Position numbers and translations under genes: made by a program. A model generated the notes under the pieces. The model searched no databases, had not been told where the DNA came from, and saw nothing but the letters and a program-made list of their open reading frames with translations. From NCBI GenBank assembly GCA_964410485.1, contig CAYPHJ010000026.1:1-48006 (forward strand): a stretch of DNA of 48,006 bases. Reading direction: 5' to 3'. Below, one piece after another: positions 23,638 to 33,098 of the stretch. This stretch comes from CAYPHJ01 sp964410485 (GTDB lineage Bacteria; Desulfobacterota; Binatia; UBA9968). Positions within the stretch are counted from its first letter, which is position 1. Each line of letters opens with the position of its first letter.

Positions 23638-25392
23638 TTGAAAAACTACCGGCGCCTGCTCCAGTACCTCAAGCCGTACATCTGGCCGCGCTTTGTCCTC
23701 GCGATGATATGCATGCTAGCCTACAGCGCGACCGACGGGGCCTTACCCTTTCTCGTCCAGCGCGTTATCGATGATATTTTTGCCCAAAAAGATGAAACCG
23801 CGCTGCGATTCATTCCGGTTATCATCATTGCCGTTTTTCTTTTTCGGGGCGCGGTGAATTTTGGTCAGCGCTACCTCACCGACTATGTCGGCCTGCGGAT
23901 TGTCAATGATATTCGCAACGCCCTCAACCGGCATATGCAACGTCTCTCCGTCTCGTTCTTCCAACGCCATCCGACAGGCACCCTGATCTCCAGAGTCAAC
24001 AGCGATGTGGCTCTAGTGCGGACGACCTTGACAGATGCCGTGGCCTCGCTCGTGCGCGATACGGCTTCTCTCATGGTTCTCACGGCTGTGGTGTTCCTCA
24101 AGGATTGGGTGCTCGCGTTGATCGCCTGTGTAGTTTTTCCCGCGGCGGTGTTGCCCATGACGCAACTGGCGCAGAAAGTGAGGCGATATACCGGACGCGG
24201 GCAAGTGACGATAGCAGCTTTGACCCATCTCTTGCAGGAGAGCATTCAGGGCAATCGCATCGTCAAAGGCTTCGGCATGGAAGAGCATGAAAGCAGGAGA
24301 TTCACCCAGGAGAATGAAAAGCTGTTCAAGCACTTGGTGCGAACGAGTCGGGCGCGTTCGATTGTCGAGCCGACGATGGAACTCCTCGCGGCTTTCGGTA
24401 TCGCCGGGGTGGTGTGGTATGGAGGCTTCAGCGTCATCGCTGGCGGGCGCACCCAGGGAGAGTTTTTTGCTTTCATGACTGCGATGCTGCTTATGTACCA
24501 ACCTTTCAAGCGGCTGACCCGGACCTATTCGATCGTTCAACAGGGCCTTGTGGGCGCCGAGAGGGTTTTTGAAATACTCGACCAGCAGCCGGAGGTGGCG
24601 GACCGTCCAGGGGCTCGCCCCGTAGAGCGCTTTTCTCGGGAAATCCAGTTTTGCAACGTTAGCTTTGGCTATACGGACAAGGTGGTTCTGCGAAACATTA
24701 ACTTGAAAATCAAGGCCGGGGAGATGATCGCCCTGGTCGGAGTCAGCGGCGCCGGCAAGACAACGCTGGCCGATCTGATCCCGCGATTCTATGATGTCAC
24801 CGAGGGGAAGATCCTCATGGACGGAGTCGATATTCGTGATGTGACACTGGCTTCGCTGCGGGCCCAGATCGGCATTGTCGCGCAGCACACATTTCTTTTT
24901 AACGATACCATTCGAAATAACATCGCCTACGGCAACACCCGCAAAGAGCTGGACGATATTATCGCGGCAGCGAAGGCGGCATGCGCTCACGAATTTATTC
25001 TCAAGTTGCCCCACGGTTACGAGACGCACATCGGGGAGATGGGTATGAGATTGTCCGGGGGACAACGCCAGCGGCTGGCTATTGCTCGGGCATTGCTCAA
25101 AAATGCGCCGATTTTGATTCTCGACGAGGCAACTTCGGCACTCGACAACGAGTCGGAGCGGCTGGTCCAGGTCGCGCTGGAAAACCTGATGACGACGCGA
25201 ACCACATTGGTCATTGCGCATCGCTTGTCCACGATCCGCAAAGCCGATCGCATTGCTGTTTTGGTTGACGGGACGATCGCGGAAGAGGGAACTCATGAAG
25301 AGCTCTTGGCGCGGAAAACCGAGTACAACCGGCTTTACACGCTTCAGCTTCTCACTGAAGAATCCCCCAAAAGCCAAGATGCGTTACACTGA
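23638..25392 (+). CDS. msbA: Lipid A-core flippase MsbA (ABC exporter)
   Basis: A 584-residue half-size ABC exporter. Six membrane segments lie in about residues 15-310, then a nucleotide-binding domain with Walker A (GVSGAGKTT), signature (LSGGQRQRLAIAR) and Walker B (ILILDEATSALD). It flips lipid A-core across the inner membrane. The position between lpxB and waaA supports MsbA over a general multidrug exporter. The start is probably TTG 23638 with a GGAA about 10 bases upstream; no in-frame ATG precedes it. Confidence 0.93.
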   Translation: MKNYRRLLQYLKPYIWPRFVLAMICMLAYSATDGALPFLVQRVIDDIFAQKDETALRFIPVIIIAVFLFRGAVNFGQRYLTDYVGLRIVNDIRNALNRHMQRLSVSFFQRHPTGTLISRVNSDVALVRTTLTDAVASLVRDTASLMVLTAVVFLKDWVLALIACVVFPAAVLPMTQLAQKVRRYTGRGQVTIAALTHLLQESIQGNRIVKGFGMEEHESRRFTQENEKLFKHLVRTSRARSIVEPTMELLAAFGIAGVVWYGGFSVIAGGRTQGEFFAFMTAMLLMYQPFKRLTRTYSIVQQGLVGAERVFEILDQQPEVADRPGARPVERFSREIQFCNVSFGYTDKVVLRNINLKIKAGEMIALVGVSGAGKTTLADLIPRFYDVTEGKILMDGVDIRDVTLASLRAQIGIVAQHTFLFNDTIRNNIAYGNTRKELDDIIAAAKAACAHEFILKLPHGYETHIGEMGMRLSGGQRQRLAIARALLKNAPILILDEATSALDNESERLVQVALENLMTTRTTLVIAHRLSTIRKADRIAVLVDGTIAEEGTHEELLARKTEYNRLYTLQLLTEESPKSQDALH

Positions 25393-26728
25393 GAGTTCCC
25401 GGGACGCGCTGCTCTACTGGGTCTACAACGTCCTCGTAACGCTGGCGTTTGTGGTCAGCGTGTTCGTGGTACCTGTCCTCCTGTTGATGGGAGAGCGTTT
25501 CCGCACCGGCTTAACGCAGCGTCTCGGCTTCTACCCTCGGCCCATCAGAGAACGGGTTGAAGGCTCGCGGCCGATTTGGATCCACGCCGCTTCGGTAGGT
25601 GAGGTGCTCTCAGCAGGACCGCTCGTACGAGAGCTTCGGCGGCAGTTTCCTCGCACCAAGTTGATTGTCTCGACATTTACTCATACGGGCCAACGCTTGG
25701 GACAAAAAGCCCTACCGGTCGACGCGGTTATTTTTTTGCCCGTCGACCTTGCGTGGGTTGTGCGCCGGGCGCTGGGGCTCTTTGAGCCTTCCATGATCGT
25801 GTTTCTGGAGACGGAAATCTGGCCGAATATGCTGCGCGCGGCGTCCCGCCGGGGTATTCCCGTGTTGCTGGTGAGCGGGCGAATCTCTCCGCAGTCATTG
25901 CGAAACTATTTACGTTTCGGTGTGTTTTTCCGTTGCGTCATGCGTTTCTTCACGGCATTGGGGATGCAAACTGAGGAGGACGCCCGACGCATAGCCCAAC
26001 TCGGTGCAGAGCCGGCGAAAATCACCGTCACGGGTAGTCTCAAGCTGGCAGCGCAGGACGGACGCGGGAGCGCTCCGGCAGAGATTGCGGCACCGCAAAA
26101 AGCTCCGGGTGATCTCTTGTGGGTGGTCGGAAGCTCCCATCGGGGAGAGGAAGAACTGGCCCTGGAGGGGTTCGCCGCGCTCAGGCGCCGGTTTCATAAT
26201 CTCAGAATGGTTCTGGCGCCACGCCATCCCGAGCGGTTTGTCGAAATTGAGAATTTGCTGGTAGCCAGAGGCTTGGAGTTCGAAAAGAGAAGTCAAATCC
26301 TTGGCGAAGCAGTGATTCGTAGGGACGTTTTGCTCTTGGACACCATCGGCGAGCTGCTGCAGTTTTATGCCATCGGAGATGTCGCCTTCGTCGGTGGCAG
26401 CCTGGTTGATGCCGGCGGGCACAATATCCTTGAACCGGCACGGCATCGCATCCCGGTGTTGTTTGGTCCGTACATGGCAAACTTCGAGACTATCGCAGAC
26501 GAGATGAAAAAATGCGGCGGCGGTATCGAGGTCGGTGGAATCGACGAGTTGATTCACGAAACCGCGGATTTGCTCGCGAATCACGAGCGGCGACGGCTAA
26601 TGGGTAATCGGGCATATGAATTGGCAATACAAGGCCGCGGCGTGCTTGAGCGCACTATGAGATTGATATCGGACTGTCGCCAGTGCCAAGGCGGGTCGGG
26701 CTCAGAGCCGGCGCGCTTCGTTTTATGA
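25379..26728 (+). CDS. waaA: Kdo transferase WaaA (KdtA)
   Basis: A 449-residue GT30 enzyme adding Kdo to lipid IVA from CMP-Kdo. An N-terminal membrane anchor (LVTLAFVVSVFVVPVLLLM) is followed by IWIHAASVGEVLSAGPLV with the catalytic Glu, FLETEIWPNML, and the C-terminal VGGSLVDAGGHNILEPA motif. ATG 25379 overlaps msbA by 14 bases. The number of Kdo units added cannot be predicted from the sequence. Confidence 0.95.
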   Translation: MRYTESSRDALLYWVYNVLVTLAFVVSVFVVPVLLLMGERFRTGLTQRLGFYPRPIRERVEGSRPIWIHAASVGEVLSAGPLVRELRRQFPRTKLIVSTFTHTGQRLGQKALPVDAVIFLPVDLAWVVRRALGLFEPSMIVFLETEIWPNMLRAASRRGIPVLLVSGRISPQSLRNYLRFGVFFRCVMRFFTALGMQTEEDARRIAQLGAEPAKITVTGSLKLAAQDGRGSAPAEIAAPQKAPGDLLWVVGSSHRGEEELALEGFAALRRRFHNLRMVLAPRHPERFVEIENLLVARGLEFEKRSQILGEAVIRRDVLLLDTIGELLQFYAIGDVAFVGGSLVDAGGHNILEPARHRIPVLFGPYMANFETIADEMKKCGGGIEVGGIDELIHETADLLANHERRRLMGNRAYELAIQGRGVLERTMRLISDCRQCQGGSGSEPARFVL

Positions 26729-26735
26729 TGTCGCG

Positions 26736-27839
26736 ATGAATAGTAGCTCGATTAGAAAGCTTTGGACCGGCGAAACGGGTGGCGCTCGTGCGCTTCGGAC
26801 GCCTCTTATTCCCTTATCGTGGCTTTATGCCGTGGGCGTGCAAATGCGGAACTTCGGCTACTCGTGGCGGTGGCTTAGAGCGCGCTCGCTGGATCGCTGC
26901 GTCATCAGCATCGGTAATCTTACGGTTGGTGGCACGGGCAAGACCCCGACCTGTCTATGGATCGCCGAGGAGTTATCGAAGCGGGGCCTAAAAACCATTA
27001 TCCTGAGCCGTGGGTATAAACGCAATGGTAAAGGCGTGGTCGTGCTGCACTCTCAGCCGAAATCGCCGCTTCCGGCCGCGCTTCATGAGGAAATAGCAGC
27101 TGCGGGGGACGAGCCGGTGATGATGTCACGAATTTTCGGCCATACCGTCGCCGTGGCAAAAGAGCGCTACGACTCGGCCTGTCAATTGCTTCAAGAGGAA
27201 CAGTTGGATTTGTTTCTTCTCGATGATGGGTTTCAACATCGGCAACTGAAAAGAGATCTCGACGTGTTAGTTCTAGGTCCGGATGCGAAAGGCTCGCTTT
27301 TACCGGCCGGCCCGTTTCGTGAGCCGCGCTCCAATCTGCGCCGTGCTGACATCTACGTGATCACTGGAAATCCGGAGGAGTGGCGGCCTCTGATTCCACC
27401 GGGGCGGAGCGCAAGCGTCTTTTGCGGCTCGCTCGAGGCGAAGTGCCTCGTTAGTTTTGAAGCGAACGAATGGCAGGAGTACCCGCTCAGCCTCTTGGGA
27501 CGCCGCAAGATTGTGATTGTTGCAGGTATCGCCGATCCGCGATCGCTTTATCGTATGATCTACGAGTGGGAAGGGGAAATTGTCGATGCACTTGAGTTTC
27601 CAGATCATCATGCCTACTCCTCGCTCGACTGGCAGCGCATCAATCGGGCGGCTCGAAACGCGGATTTGATTGTTACAACGGAAAAAGACATTCTCAAACT
27701 CCTCCGGTTCCCGTTTGCCAAAGGCAGGTTACTGGCATTGCGGGTGGTCTTGACTGTCGAGAACGGAGAGGCTCTTATTGAAAAGCTCTGCGAAACGGTC
27801 GAAAAAAGAAGAACGAGAGCCGTGGAAGGAACGCAATGA
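26736..27839 (+). CDS. lpxK: Tetraacyldisaccharide 4'-kinase LpxK
   Basis: A 367-residue membrane-associated kinase that phosphorylates lipid A disaccharide at the 4' position. The P-loop GNLTVGGTGKTP lies at about residues 62-73, followed by ILSRGYKR, GDEPVMM and LDDGFQHRQLKRDLD, all diagnostic. It ends by overlapping the epimerase gene (ATGA). Confidence 0.95.
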   Translation: MNSSSIRKLWTGETGGARALRTPLIPLSWLYAVGVQMRNFGYSWRWLRARSLDRCVISIGNLTVGGTGKTPTCLWIAEELSKRGLKTIILSRGYKRNGKGVVVLHSQPKSPLPAALHEEIAAAGDEPVMMSRIFGHTVAVAKERYDSACQLLQEEQLDLFLLDDGFQHRQLKRDLDVLVLGPDAKGSLLPAGPFREPRSNLRRADIYVITGNPEEWRPLIPPGRSASVFCGSLEAKCLVSFEANEWQEYPLSLLGRRKIVIVAGIADPRSLYRMIYEWEGEIVDALEFPDHHAYSSLDWQRINRAARNADLIVTTEKDILKLLRFPFAKGRLLALRVVLTVENGEALIEKLCETVEKRRTRAVEGTQ

Positions 27840-28780
27840 AATCATTGATTACCGGGGTCGCGGGGTTTGTCGGTTCCCATCTGGCTGAACGGTTGCTCGC
27901 GCTGGGTCACGAAGTGGTGGGCTTGGACAGTTTTTTGGACAACTATGGTCGCTCCTATAAAAAAAACAATCTGACCAAGCTGCGCGCGCATTCGAATTTC
28001 CGCTTCCTCGATGAGAATCTTTCGACGGCGGATTGTGCGGCCTTGCTGAGGGAGTCCCCTGTATACGTCTTTCATATGGCGGCTCAGCCCGGCGTCCGCT
28101 CTAGTTGGGGTGCGCAGTTTGCGCACTATTCTGAGAACAACATTATGGCGACGCAGAGGCTTCTGGAAGCTAGCAAAGGTACGGGCATAAAAAAATTTGT
28201 CTACGCTTCCTCGTCTTCCGTTTACGGGGACACCAACGACCTCCCCATGCGCGAAGCGGGCGTGACCCGCCCGGTGTCACCCTATGGCGTGAGCAAGCTG
28301 GCCGCGGAACACCTGTGCTATCTTTATTGGAAGGCCTACTCGGTGCCGACCGTCTCGTTGAGGTTTTTTACCGTTTACGGTCCGCGGCAACGGCCCGATA
28401 TGTTTTTCCACATCTTCATGCGTGCCTTGGCGTTGGCTGAAGAGGTGCCCATGTACGACGACGGGGCGCAAACCCGTGACTTTACCTTTTGCTCGGATAT
28501 CGTCGACGGCGTTCTCGGGGCGGCTTTTTACCCCGGGGCCGGAGAGGTTTTCAACCTCGGTGGTGGCAGCGAAACCAGCCTGCTTGACGCCATTGCGATG
28601 GTTGAAAAAATCGCGGCTCGCAAAGCGCGCATCAAGCGGTTAGAGCGCCAAAAGGGCGATGTAAGACACACACGGGCGACGATCAGTGAGGCCAGATCGA
28701 AGCTCGGCTATTCGCCCCGTGTCGCATTAGAGGAGGGTTTGGCCCGGCAGTGGGAATGGGTTAAAAGTACCTATAGCTAG
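27836..28780 (+). CDS. NAD-dependent epimerase/dehydratase (extended SDR)
   Basis: A 314-residue extended short-chain dehydrogenase similar to UDP-glucose/UDP-glucuronate 4-epimerases. It shows the NAD motif TGVAGFVGSHL (residues 6-16), the SSSSVYG segment, the catalytic YGVSKLAAE (YxxxK) and the RFFTVYGPRQRPDM block. The exact sugar nucleotide is not determinable. It is translationally coupled to lpxK, so a sugar for the LPS core or a lipid A decoration is likely. Confidence 0.87.
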   Translation: MKSLITGVAGFVGSHLAERLLALGHEVVGLDSFLDNYGRSYKKNNLTKLRAHSNFRFLDENLSTADCAALLRESPVYVFHMAAQPGVRSSWGAQFAHYSENNIMATQRLLEASKGTGIKKFVYASSSSVYGDTNDLPMREAGVTRPVSPYGVSKLAAEHLCYLYWKAYSVPTVSLRFFTVYGPRQRPDMFFHIFMRALALAEEVPMYDDGAQTRDFTFCSDIVDGVLGAAFYPGAGEVFNLGGGSETSLLDAIAMVEKIAARKARIKRLERQKGDVRHTRATISEARSKLGYSPRVALEEGLARQWEWVKSTYS

Positions 28781-28782
28781 TA

Positions 28783-28915
28783 TCTAGCAGGCTGCTGAAA
28801 AACCCTTCGTCTACCCTTCGACAGGGTACGAAGGGATGCTAGAAAACGTTGCAGATTTTCCGTTCGTGCTGAGCTTGTCGAAGCATGAATCCGACTTTTT
28901 CAGCAGCCTGCTAGA
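28783..28915. mobile_element. MITE-like element with perfect 20-bp terminal inverted repeats
   Basis: A 133-base non-coding insertion between two genes. The left end (28783-28802, starting TCTAGCAGGCTGCTG) is the exact reverse complement of the right end (28896-28915, ending CAGCAGCCTGCTAGA). Inside, CCCTTCG (28803-28809) and TACCCT (28812-28817) pair with AGGGTA (28823-28828) and CGAAGGG (28829-28835). A second stem uses TTCGTGCT (28863-28870) and AGCATGAA (28882-28889). The internal CTGAGCTTGTCGAAG core resembles palindromic repeats scattered in many bacterial genomes. It encodes no transposase, so it would be moved in trans. Folded RNA might also act as a terminator after the epimerase gene. 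Confidence 0.72.
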
Positions 28916-28960
28916 CTGATCCGGAAACGCAGACGCCGCCGGGGAGCAAAGGAGACTTTT

Positions 28961-29869
28961 ATGGACCATACAGAGGAAGATATCGGCAATATTATCTCAT
29001 TGGAACACGTCAATGTGCAGGTTCCCGATCAATCGTTGGCGACGCTCTTTTACATCGTCGCTATGGGATTTACGCGCGATCCCTACATCAACGTCGGTCT
29101 CAACAACATGTGGGCCAATGTGGGCGAGCAGCAATTTCATTTACCGACGCGGGAGCGGCAAGTCATCCCTGGCCACGTCGGCATTGTTGTGCCCGATCTG
29201 GAGGCCCTGCAAGCGAGATTGGAGTCAGTGGCGGCAGGTTTGCGCGAGACACAATTCTCTTGGTCGGCGGCAGGGGATTACATTGCAGTAACTTGCCCTT
29301 GGGGGAATCGCTTCCACTGTTACGGTGCCGGTGGGGATTTTGGCGACATGGCGCTTGGAATTCCTTACGTCGAATTTATGGTGCCACGCGGCAGAGCCGC
29401 CGGTATTGCCCGCTTCTACCAACAGATCCTTGAGGCCCCATCTGTCCTCGAGTCCGGCAATGAAGGTGCCGTTGGACGAGTCAGCATAGGACGGTGCCAA
29501 TTGCTGATTTTTCGCGAAACGGAACGGCCGGTCCCGCCCTATGATGGACATCATATCGCGATTTACGTGGCGAATTTCTCCCGTCCCTACGGTTTTATGA
29601 AGAAACGCGGTCTCCTTGCTGAGGACGTGCGCAACCATCAGTTCCGGTTTCAGGAGATTATCGATCCGGAGGGAGGCGATTGTGTGTTTCGGCTCGAACA
29701 CGAGGTGCGTAGCCTGCGGCATCCGATGTTCAATCGTTTCTTCGTCAACCGTGATCCGGTCCAATCACAACGCCAGTACCGCCGTGGCCGGGACGCCTTG
29801 ACTCCGTTTGCCGCGCGTCAACAGCCAGGGCTTTCCGGGACACAGCCGAACAGTAAAGGGCGGAATTGA
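28961..29869 (+). CDS. VOC superfamily protein, two-domain
   Basis: A 302-residue protein with two glyoxalase/dioxygenase (VOC) domains, about residues 12-122 and 128-245. Possible metal ligands in the second half are the Glu of YVEFMV, a His of GHHIAIYV and a Glu of VFRLEHEVRS, a His/Glu set like that of VOC metalloenzymes. It ends in a basic, disordered tail. GGAG at 28951-28954 supports ATG 28961. The substrate is unknown; an enzyme of this class between lpxK and heptosyltransferase genes is unusual. Confidence 0.75.
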   Translation: MDHTEEDIGNIISLEHVNVQVPDQSLATLFYIVAMGFTRDPYINVGLNNMWANVGEQQFHLPTRERQVIPGHVGIVVPDLEALQARLESVAAGLRETQFSWSAAGDYIAVTCPWGNRFHCYGAGGDFGDMALGIPYVEFMVPRGRAAGIARFYQQILEAPSVLESGNEGAVGRVSIGRCQLLIFRETERPVPPYDGHHIAIYVANFSRPYGFMKKRGLLAEDVRNHQFRFQEIIDPEGGDCVFRLEHEVRSLRHPMFNRFFVNRDPVQSQRQYRRGRDALTPFAARQQPGLSGTQPNSKGRN

Positions 29870-29931
29870 TTGATAATCAGAAGGGCTTTCGCTACGTTCA
29901 ATCGGTAAATCCGCGATTGGAGGTCTTTGGG

Positions 29932-30099
29932 ATGGCGATCAGCAAAGAGTTATTGGACATTTTGGCGTGTCCCAAGTGCAAGGGCGATATTCATCTGAAC
30001 GAAAAGAACGACGGTTTGATCTGTGAAGCCTGCCGGCTCATGTATCCCATCAAAGATGATATTCCCGTCATGCTGATCGACGAGGCCATTCCTTTGTAA
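29932..30099 (+). CDS. Trm112/YcaR-family small zinc-binding protein
   Basis: A 55-residue protein. Cysteines C13, C16 (ACPKCKG) and C31, C34 (CEACRLMYP) form a zinc site, and IKDDIPVMLIDEA is the family C-terminus. Start ATG 29932 is supported by GGAGG at 29919-29923. YcaR homologues lie near lpxK and kdsB in enterobacteria, so the LPS link is conserved. The molecular role is unknown; Trm112 relatives activate methyltransferases. Confidence 0.9.
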   Translation: MAISKELLDILACPKCKGDIHLNEKNDGLICEACRLMYPIKDDIPVMLIDEAIPL

Positions 30100-30101
30100 C
30101 G

Positions 30102-31199
30102 ATGGATGCGCAACAATGGCAGAACGTATTGGTTCTGCAGACCAGCTTCATCGGCGATACGGTGCTGACTCTCCCTCTGATTTGCGAGATCAAGCGGCGC
30201 TTTCCCTCCGCGCGCCTCACTCTTGTCTGTACTCCTCAGGGAAGGGAGTTGTTGCAGCAACACCCAAGCATCGATCACATCCTGGTGGACGATAAGCGGG
30301 GGCGAGACCGCGGCTGGCGGGGCTTGTGGCGCCAGGCGAAAGTTCTCGAACAACAACGCTTTACCCTGGCCATCAGCCCGCATAAGTCACTGCGCACGGC
30401 ATTGTTGTTGCGTCTTGCCCGTATTCCATGCCGAATCGGATTCGATCAGAGCAAAGGCTGGTTCTTGTACAGCCTGCGAGTTCCCAGGAACCCTTCAGCC
30501 CACGACGTGGAGCGGACCCTGTCGCTTTTAGAGGCTTGTGGAATTCCGCTCGAGCAGTGCGAGCGGAGTTTTGGACTCCAGCCCAGCGCAGGTAATCAAC
30601 AAGCAGTAAACGAGCTGTTTCAATCTGCCGGCATCGACGGGGACAGATTTCTCGTTGGCATGAATCCGGGCTCCGTCTGGGCAACCAAGCGCTGGCTTCC
30701 CGAAGGGTATGCTCGTACCATCGAGCTGCTGAAACAAAAGTATCATTGGCAGGTGGTTCTTTTTGGGGGGCCCGGGGACGTTGAATTAACGCGGAAAATA
30801 CAATTGCTCTCTGGTGGGGCGGCGGTCGACCTGGCGGGCAAGCTCTCCCTCAAAGAGCTGCCGGCTGCGCTGAGTCGTTTGAGCCTTTTCATTACCAACG
30901 ACAGCGGGCCAATGCACATGGCTGTCGCTCAAGGCGTACCGACCATAGGCATCTTTTGCGCAACCACCCCATCGCTCGGGTTTTACCCCTATTCATCGCG
31001 CGCTGTGGTATTGGAGAAGGCTTTGCCGTGCCGTCCGTGCAGTCCTCATGGTGGAATGCGTTGTCCGCTGGGAACGGAAGATTGCATGCGCTTGATTACA
31101 CCCGAGCATGTCTTGCAGGCGGTGGAAAAACTTCTCAGGCAAGCAGAAGTTTCCGCCACTCAGGGGAGAAGCGTTGTTCCGGAATTCATGACTGTTTGA
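30102..31199 (+). CDS. waaF: LPS heptosyltransferase II-like (GT9)
   Basis: A 365-residue GT9 glycosyltransferase adding heptose from ADP-heptose to the LPS inner core. Motifs are QTSFIGDTVLTLPLI at the N-terminus, GMNPGSVWATKRWLPE, DLAGKLSLKEL and the ADP-heptose-binding TNDSGPMHMAVAQGVPTIGIF. A cysteine-rich CRPCSPHGGMRCPLG region near the C-terminus is typical. It starts 2 bases after the Trm112-like gene. WaaF fits better than WaaC, but this assignment is by resemblance. Confidence 0.88.
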   Translation: MDAQQWQNVLVLQTSFIGDTVLTLPLICEIKRRFPSARLTLVCTPQGRELLQQHPSIDHILVDDKRGRDRGWRGLWRQAKVLEQQRFTLAISPHKSLRTALLLRLARIPCRIGFDQSKGWFLYSLRVPRNPSAHDVERTLSLLEACGIPLEQCERSFGLQPSAGNQQAVNELFQSAGIDGDRFLVGMNPGSVWATKRWLPEGYARTIELLKQKYHWQVVLFGGPGDVELTRKIQLLSGGAAVDLAGKLSLKELPAALSRLSLFITNDSGPMHMAVAQGVPTIGIFCATTPSLGFYPYSSRAVVLEKALPCRPCSPHGGMRCPLGTEDCMRLITPEHVLQAVEKLLRQAEVSATQGRSVVPEFMTV

Positions 31200-31306
31200 T
31201 GAAAGAGCTGGAGTGCTGGTGTTTGAACAACATCAGCTATTCCGCTATTGCGGCTTAAAGCTTGGCTCATGGTGCAACATAATCGAGTAAGAGTTGGACG
31301 GGGAAC

Positions 31307-32059
31307 GTGATTCCTCAAGGGTTCAAGGAAGTCACAGACGGAAACGGTGGACGCCTTGTAGTGCGCATCGACCAGGAGAAGTGGATCACTATTTCGCTCT
31401 GCCGAAACGAAAACGAAGGCGGGATCAGCAGTCGATTCGAGGGGAGGACAAAACTGAGAGCAGTCCGCCTTCAGAGCGGCGATCTCGCGCTCATCCGCGA
31501 GTACCGGCACGGCGGGGTGTTGCGCAGTCTAACCGGAAATTGGTTTTTGAGCTGGCCGCCTCGGCCGTTTCGAGAGTTGGCCATTACGGAGGAACTACGC
31601 CGGCGAGGGGTGCCAACCGTGGAAATTTATGCGGCCTGCGTTGCTCGAGTGGCGGGACCCATCTATCGCGGTTGGCTTGTCAGCCGTGAGTTGAGCGGCG
31701 CGCAGGATCTTTGGATGGCTGTGCGGAGCGGCTTCATGACGGAGGTTGGCAGCGACGCGCTGTGGCACGCCGTCGCCGCGAGCATCCGCCTGCTGCACCG
31801 CCAAGGAGTGTATCATCGCGATCTCAACCTGAAAAACATTTTGGTCCGGCGTGAGGGCAGCGAGCTGCGTGGATATGTTATCGATCTTGACAGGGCCATG
31901 CTCACGTTGGGCGAGCTTTCGCCACAGCTCGCGCGAAGGAACCTGGAGCGGCTCTTGCGTTCTATGCGCAAACTCGATCCAGAGTGCAAGTACTTTTCAA
32001 GAGAGTCGTGGAATGAGTTTGTCGAGTACTACCATAATGGTTCCGGGCGCGGCCGCTGA
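31307..32059 (+). CDS. Kdo kinase-like / LPS core kinase
   Basis: A 250-residue kinase of the Kdo/WaaP fold (PF06293-type). It has a catalytic loop HRDLNLKNILV (170-180, catalytic Asp172 and Asn177) and a metal-binding DLD at 193-195 (VIDLDRAML). LREYRHGG near residues 62-70 is typical of KdkA. It would phosphorylate Kdo or heptose. It starts with GTG 31307 and overlaps the next heptosyltransferase gene by 47 bases. Confidence 0.85.
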   Translation: MIPQGFKEVTDGNGGRLVVRIDQEKWITISLCRNENEGGISSRFEGRTKLRAVRLQSGDLALIREYRHGGVLRSLTGNWFLSWPPRPFRELAITEELRRRGVPTVEIYAACVARVAGPIYRGWLVSRELSGAQDLWMAVRSGFMTEVGSDALWHAVAASIRLLHRQGVYHRDLNLKNILVRREGSELRGYVIDLDRAMLTLGELSPQLARRNLERLLRSMRKLDPECKYFSRESWNEFVEYYHNGSGRGR

Positions 32060-33098
32060 TTTCAGCAAGATACTCATCATTCTTCACGGCTCCATCGGCG
32101 ACGTGACGCGAGCGCTGGTGCTCGCCAACGTGATTCGCCGTGGTTTTCCAAAAGCTGCCCTATCCTGGTCGATTGAACCGCCCTCTTTACCCCTGATCCA
32201 AAATCACCCCGCGATCGATGAAGTCATTGTGTTTGACCGCCGTCGCTGGTGGAAGGACCTTTGGCCCTTCCTGCGACGCATCCGGGCGCGTCGTTTCGAT
32301 CTGGTGATCGATCTGCAACGGCATCTCAAGAGCGGCTTCATTAGCCGTTTCTCCGGTGCGCCCAACCGACTCGGATTCAATCGATATGATTCTAAAGAAT
32401 TCAACTGGATTTTTAATAATCAGTTTTTACCGATGCTGGGTGACAGCGTGCCGAAGCTCGAGCACTACCTGCAATTTGCCCGATACCTTGGGCTCGAGCC
32501 AGGGCTCCCTGAGTGGAACATTCGCCTTGACCCCGACGAACAGGCGACAGTCGACCGACTTCTAGCCGGTATAACGGGAGATTTTGCCGCGATATTTGTG
32601 GGTAGCCGATGGCAAAGTAGGCGTCTGTTGCCCGGGCAAATTGCCGGCTGCGCGCGCATCCTCCATCGACGTTTCGGACTCGCAGTGGTGTTGCTTGGAG
32701 GCCGGGAAGATCAGAAATTGGCGCAAGAGGCCGAGGCCTTGATGGCAGGTGAAGTGCTGAACCTCGCCGGGCGCACTTCGTTGGCCCAGGCTGTAGTCGT
32801 GATCGATCGAGCTGTTCTGGCTATTGGGCCGGACACAGGCCTTATGCACATTGCAGCCGCCGTCGGTACACCGGTGGTCTCGCTATGGGGAGCAACCAGC
32901 CCGGTGCGAGCCGCTCCGGCAGGATTCGACCATCTTGTGGTGCAGGGACAAGCTCACTGTGCGCCGTGCTATTTGAAGCGTTGCCCGATTAATCAGATCT
33001 GCATGCAATCCATCGATATTGAAGCAATCGCCGCCAAGGTGAACATCGCGCTGTCCCGGCCGCTCGCAAAGACTCATGGCCATGCCGGCAGAGTTTGA
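32013..33098 (+). CDS. GT9 heptosyltransferase family protein
   Basis: A protein of about 361 residues. LIILHGSIGDVTRALVLANVI at its start and GPDTGLMHIAAAVGTPVVSLWG near the C-terminus mark an ADP-heptose:LPS heptosyltransferase (WaaC or WaaQ-like). The CAPCYLKRCP cysteines near the end are typical. The start ATG 32013 lies inside the preceding kinase gene with GAGAG upstream; ATG 32037 is an alternative. Its end overlaps the following kinase by 23 bases, so translation is likely coupled through three genes. Confidence 0.88.
   Translation: MSLSSTTIMVPGAAADFSKILIILHGSIGDVTRALVLANVIRRGFPKAALSWSIEPPSLPLIQNHPAIDEVIVFDRRRWWKDLWPFLRRIRARRFDLVIDLQRHLKSGFISRFSGAPNRLGFNRYDSKEFNWIFNNQFLPMLGDSVPKLEHYLQFARYLGLEPGLPEWNIRLDPDEQATVDRLLAGITGDFAAIFVGSRWQSRRLLPGQIAGCARILHRRFGLAVVLLGGREDQKLAQEAEALMAGEVLNLAGRTSLAQAVVVIDRAVLAIGPDTGLMHIAAAVGTPVVSLWGATSPVRAAPAGFDHLVVQGQAHCAPCYLKRCPINQICMQSIDIEAIAAKVNIALSRPLAKTHGHAGRV

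Noticed and set aside
24013..25377. A 454-codon open frame on the minus strand
   Set aside because: It lies antisense to msbA, whose motifs are complete; the minus translation has no family resemblance.
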